Notes under the pieces: generated by a model
Seen by the model: only the letters and a program-made list of their open reading frames with translations
What the model was told of the DNA's origin: nothing
Databases searched by the model: none
Origin: Myxosarcina sp. GA_180221_E-2-1-MAG-40_15
GTDB taxonomy: Bacteria > Cyanobacteriota > Cyanobacteriia > Cyanobacteriales > Xenococcaceae
Direction of reading: 5' to 3'
Assembly: GCA_020692205.1 (NCBI GenBank)
Contig: JAIMKV010000005.1
Span: 1 to 32,912, forward strand
Length of the DNA: 32,912 nt
Translations under genes and position numbers: made by a program
Shown here: piece after piece, positions 30,732-32,912 of the stretch
Layout of the letters: every line of letters starts with the position of its first letter
Position numbering within the stretch: the stretch's first letter is position 1

Positions 30732-30776
30732 AACCAAATTTAGTTTTTCGCCCTGTTTTTTAGCAGGGCTTTGGTT
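30732..30776 (+). terminator. hliA terminator hairpin
   Basis: GCCCTG (30750-30755) pairs with CAGGGC (30764-30769), followed by a short T stretch; the outer arms AACCAAA (30732-30738) and TTTGGTT (30770-30776) extend it. A second hairpin, TTGGTTG with CAACCAA (30783-30800), lies directly downstream and shares the arm sequence, so alternative folds are possible. Confidence 0.65.
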
Positions 30777-30882
30777 ATATACTTGGTTGTTTGCAACCAA
30801 TTTAATGCATTTGACTGTAGGACTTTTTGGTATTGCTGCTAGTGGCGATCGCATAATCGCCCATAAGAATTTAAGCCTATGC

Positions 30883-31638
30883 TTAAGCTGCTTTTGACAT
30901 GCCTAACTCGTCTAATTCCGCCTTAACAAAAGTCCATTTAAGGTATTTGCGTGGTGCAGCTTTTAAAGCCTCGATTAAACTTTCATTGTCAGTAAATTTA
31001 ATTTGGCTCAAATAAGAAGCCTCAACTTCAACCGTAAATTTATCCTGAGCAAAACACCAAGGAGAAACAGTTAACCATCCCGCTGCCGACTCCGCTACAT
31101 AGTAAGTCTTGCCGTCTGCACCCTGATTAATTTCCAAAGCTCTTTGATTGGAGGGTAGCTGACGCTGACAGAGAATTAAAGACAGGCGATCGCACCACTT
31201 CATGAACCGATAAGCAGATTCTGCTTCCTCTTGGTCAATTTCCAGCTCTTTACACCATTTTTGCTGTAAATCCTTTTGTTCTGAGATAAATTCTGTCACT
31301 TCCTTGGTTTGCTCCGCTCCTGCCTGATTTAAAAAACATAGGTGCATTGAAGTTAATAATGCTACCCAACGTCCGCGATAAAGAGAATCTTCAATATGTT
31401 GACGTAGTTTCTTGACGGGGGTTTGTTTCTCTAGGGTAAAATCCATCGGCGCACCCGCAGGGGTAAGCTGATTTTCTGACCATTCTCGTTCTAGATCGTC
31501 ATGGTGAGAAATCGCCGCAATCGTATCAAAGATGCGATACGAATCATCTCGTGTGGCATTAGCAATCTGCCCTGCTAATAAAGCATGGGCGCGATGATAA
31601 ATAATTTCCCAACCATCGGACTGTAAATTGACAATCAT
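30883..31638 (-). CDS. DUF3891 family protein
   Basis: A 251-residue soluble protein of the DUF3891 family. The N-terminus has IIYHRAHALLAGQIA (H15, H18) and AAISHHDDLEREW (H45/H46, D47/D48), which resembles the metal-ligand pattern of HD-domain hydrolases, followed by MHLCFL and a helical bundle. The C-terminal part (about 180-245) is beta-rich. The biochemical role is unknown; an HD-like phosphohydrolase is a reasonable inference. It lies 27 bp downstream of the GAF gene, which follows crtO by 12 bp, so the three are probably one transcript. Its stop overlaps a TTAAGC/GCTTAA hairpin (30871-30886). Confidence 0.85.
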   Translation of the reverse strand: MIVNLQSDGWEIIYHRAHALLAGQIANATRDDSYRIFDTIAAISHHDDLEREWSENQLTPAGAPMDFTLEKQTPVKKLRQHIEDSLYRGRWVALLTSMHLCFLNQAGAEQTKEVTEFISEQKDLQQKWCKELEIDQEEAESAYRFMKWCDRLSLILCQRQLPSNQRALEINQGADGKTYYVAESAAGWLTVSPWCFAQDKFTVEVEASYLSQIKFTDNESLIEALKAAPRKYLKWTFVKAELDELGMSKAA

Positions 31639-31665
31639 ATTTTCTTGTAGTGTGGTGATTGATAA

Positions 31666-32196
31666 CTAAAAATTTTGTTGGACGTACTCAATAACTAAAG
31701 GCGTGGTTTGCTCGCTTAAAGCAGTGATTAACTCCCGATCAGATCTTGTCCAGATACGGGGTGCGCCAAACACAGATGGTTGCAAAACCCCCCAAAGTTG
31801 GCGATCGCGACAAAGATGAGCATGAATTAAGGCACGATGCCCGAAATGCTCCTGTTCAAATTCACGATTAACTACTTGCGCGTCGGCAGTCTCCACGTCT
31901 TCAACAAAAATACTGGGCTGACAGTTTAAGGCTGCTGCAAACATCGGATCTTGCTGTTCGAGTCCACTAGACTCTTGTTCCCACTTGTCCTCAGCAACAT
32001 TGACAACACGATCGTCGCGACAGTAACAAAAGGCTGCTTTGCCCAGGCGAAGATTAGGCTCACGCACATAAATAAAACAGCGATCGCAATTTAGCAGCCT
32101 AACTACTTCCCCCGTTAAACCTGATAGTTTGGCATCTAAATCTTCTATTGCCAAAGTTTTTTTAAGGCTTTCTGGTAAGCTGGTATTTTTCATCAA
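31666..32196 (-). CDS. Cys-rich GAF domain protein
   Basis: A 176-residue protein consisting of one GAF domain: LTGEVVRLLNCDRCFIYV at the start, a middle with a long insert, then ALIHAHLCRDRQLWGVLQPSVFGAPRIWTRSDRELITALSEQ, the typical C-terminal block. It contains six Cys (C37, C40, C57, C59, C92, C129), including CxxC and CxC pairs, unusual for a small GAF domain and suggestive of redox or metal sensing. It has no output domain and lacks a clear bilin-binding context, so chromophore binding is uncertain. A second ATG one codon in (32193) is equally plausible. It sits between crtO and DUF3891 in a tight minus-strand cluster. Confidence 0.88.
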   Translation of the reverse strand: MMKNTSLPESLKKTLAIEDLDAKLSGLTGEVVRLLNCDRCFIYVREPNLRLGKAAFCYCRDDRVVNVAEDKWEQESSGLEQQDPMFAAALNCQPSIFVEDVETADAQVVNREFEQEHFGHRALIHAHLCRDRQLWGVLQPSVFGAPRIWTRSDRELITALSEQTTPLVIEYVQQNF

Positions 32197-32208
32197 TTAT
32201 CTGTGGCT

Positions 32209-32912
32209 TTATTTAAATAGCTGAGTCGCATTTTCTATTATCTGATTCAACGGCTTTTGCTTTTGTAAAAAGATATGGGCGCAGTTACGACCAGGCATAC
32301 CAGAAATAGAGCCTCCTGGATGAGTGCCAGCACCAGTAAGATAAAGCTTATCGATGGGAGTTGTGTAATTAGCGATCTCTGGCAGAGGTCGCAAAAAGAT
32401 CATCTGATCTAGAGTCATATCGACATGATAGTAATTGCCTTTGTACGCGCCTAATCTCTCGCCTAATTCGGCAGGACTTTCGACCCGACGGGCGATAATT
32501 GCATCCTTAACATTGGGAGCATAATCCGCCAGCTTGTCAATCACGCGGTCTGCTACCTGATTTTTTAGTTCATCTGTCCATCCTGTACCCTTAAGACCAG
32601 TTCCTTCTTTCCCAGCAATCTGATAAGGAGCAAAAAATTCAATCCACATTGTATGTTTTCCCTCAGGAGCCATAGAAGGATCTAAAACAGTGGGAATATC
32701 GAGATACATTGAGGGATTGGCATCGGGTATTTTACCCATTGAAGGTAGGGCGTGAGCTTCTTCAACATGGTTAACCGAGTCGGCAATCAAAATTGAACCG
32801 ACTAAGAACTCTTCACGATGGTCAAATCTCTCAAAGCGTGGCGGTTCTGAGAGGGCGCAGTCTATTTTAAGGATAGTTTCGTTGTTGTTAACAATTCTTC
32901 TTTCCAGTCTTT
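32209..32912 (-). CDS. crtO: Beta-carotene ketolase CrtO (5' end outside window)
   Basis: The C-terminal 234 or so residues of a phytoene-desaturase-like FAD protein; the frame stays open to the window edge, upstream of an internal TTG at 32790. The sequence agrees closely with the CrtO ketolase of Synechocystis as I recall it: LERRIVNNNETILKIDCALS, VEEAHAL, IPDANPS, YLDIPTVLDPSMAPEGKHT, WIEFFAPY, GTGWTDELK, RRVESPAELGERLG, FLRPLPEIANY and LYLTGAGTHPGGSISGMPGRNCA. CrtO oxidises beta-carotene to echinenone/canthaxanthin, the ketocarotenoids needed by orange carotenoid protein. The GAF gene follows after 12 bp. Confidence 0.93.
   Translation of the reverse strand, partial: RLERRIVNNNETILKIDCALSEPPRFERFDHREEFLVGSILIADSVNHVEEAHALPSMGKIPDANPSMYLDIPTVLDPSMAPEGKHTMWIEFFAPYQIAGKEGTGLKGTGWTDELKNQVADRVIDKLADYAPNVKDAIIARRVESPAELGERLGAYKGNYYHVDMTLDQMIFLRPLPEIANYTTPIDKLYLTGAGTHPGGSISGMPGRNCAHIFLQKQKPLNQIIENATQLFK

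Noticed and set aside
32209-32790. A complete 193-residue gene starting at an internal TTG
   Set aside because: The frame continues open to the window edge with sequence matching CrtO, so it is a 5'-truncated view of a larger gene.

Overview
The window looks like part of a cyanobacterial chromosome. Evidence is the dozens of HIP1 octamers (GCGATCGC) in genes and gaps, a fairly AT-rich base composition, and lineage-typical genes: crtO, hliA, ycf34, desC, DUF1816, TIGR03792, DUF928/CHASE2/CHAT. The many small palindromic elements and heptanucleotide repeats would suit a large-genome unicellular or pleurocapsalean cyanobacterium, but the genus is a guess. No rRNA, tRNA, CRISPR array, intact insertion sequence or phage was seen.

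Layout. 1-1.4 kb: a minus-strand group (DUF1816, OsmC, secreted OB-like protein). 1.5-4.2 kb: hypF-hypC for [NiFe]-hydrogenase maturation; hypF carries two palindromic elements read through in frame. 4.2-7 kb: a membrane PIN-TRAM protein and a HemW-like radical-SAM protein. 7-9.6 kb: the delta-9 desaturase desC, divergent from a TetR regulator fused to a degenerate tyrosine-recombinase-like domain. 9.6-14.1 kb: small conserved genes (zinc ribbon, TIGR03792, phasin-like, FHA, DedA, Ycf34) and a CCA-type nucleotidyltransferase. 14.2-19.3 kb: a minus-strand series of an ADP-ribosylglycohydrolase-like protein, a PgpH-type 7TM-HD phosphodiesterase and a dynamin/Era-like GTPase. 19.5-20.7 kb: YbjQ-like protein and a WecG/TagA glycosyltransferase. 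20.66-21.04 kb: two head-to-head 5'-truncated gene remnants.

21.4-27.7 kb is the most system-like part: a secreted DUF928 protein divergent from a CHASE2-GGDEF-EAL membrane protein followed by an exported TPR-CHAT (caspase-like) protein. 27.7-29.9 kb, minus strand: a Cys-rich membrane protein, a helical-bundle protein and a CheY-like regulator. 29.9-30.7 kb: a regulatory region with two TGTGA-N6-TTACA sites, an HLR1-like light-response element with a -10 box and a decayed receiver-domain fragment, leading to hliA. 30.9-32.9 kb, minus strand: crtO (5' end outside the window), a Cys-rich GAF protein and a DUF3891 protein, spaced as an operon.

Taken together, the right-hand end is oriented to light stress and photoprotection (hliA, ketocarotenoid synthesis, response regulator). 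The middle is rich in nucleotide second-messenger signalling (c-di-GMP and c-di-AMP type enzymes). Convergent gene ends carry short 7-bp tandem arrays.
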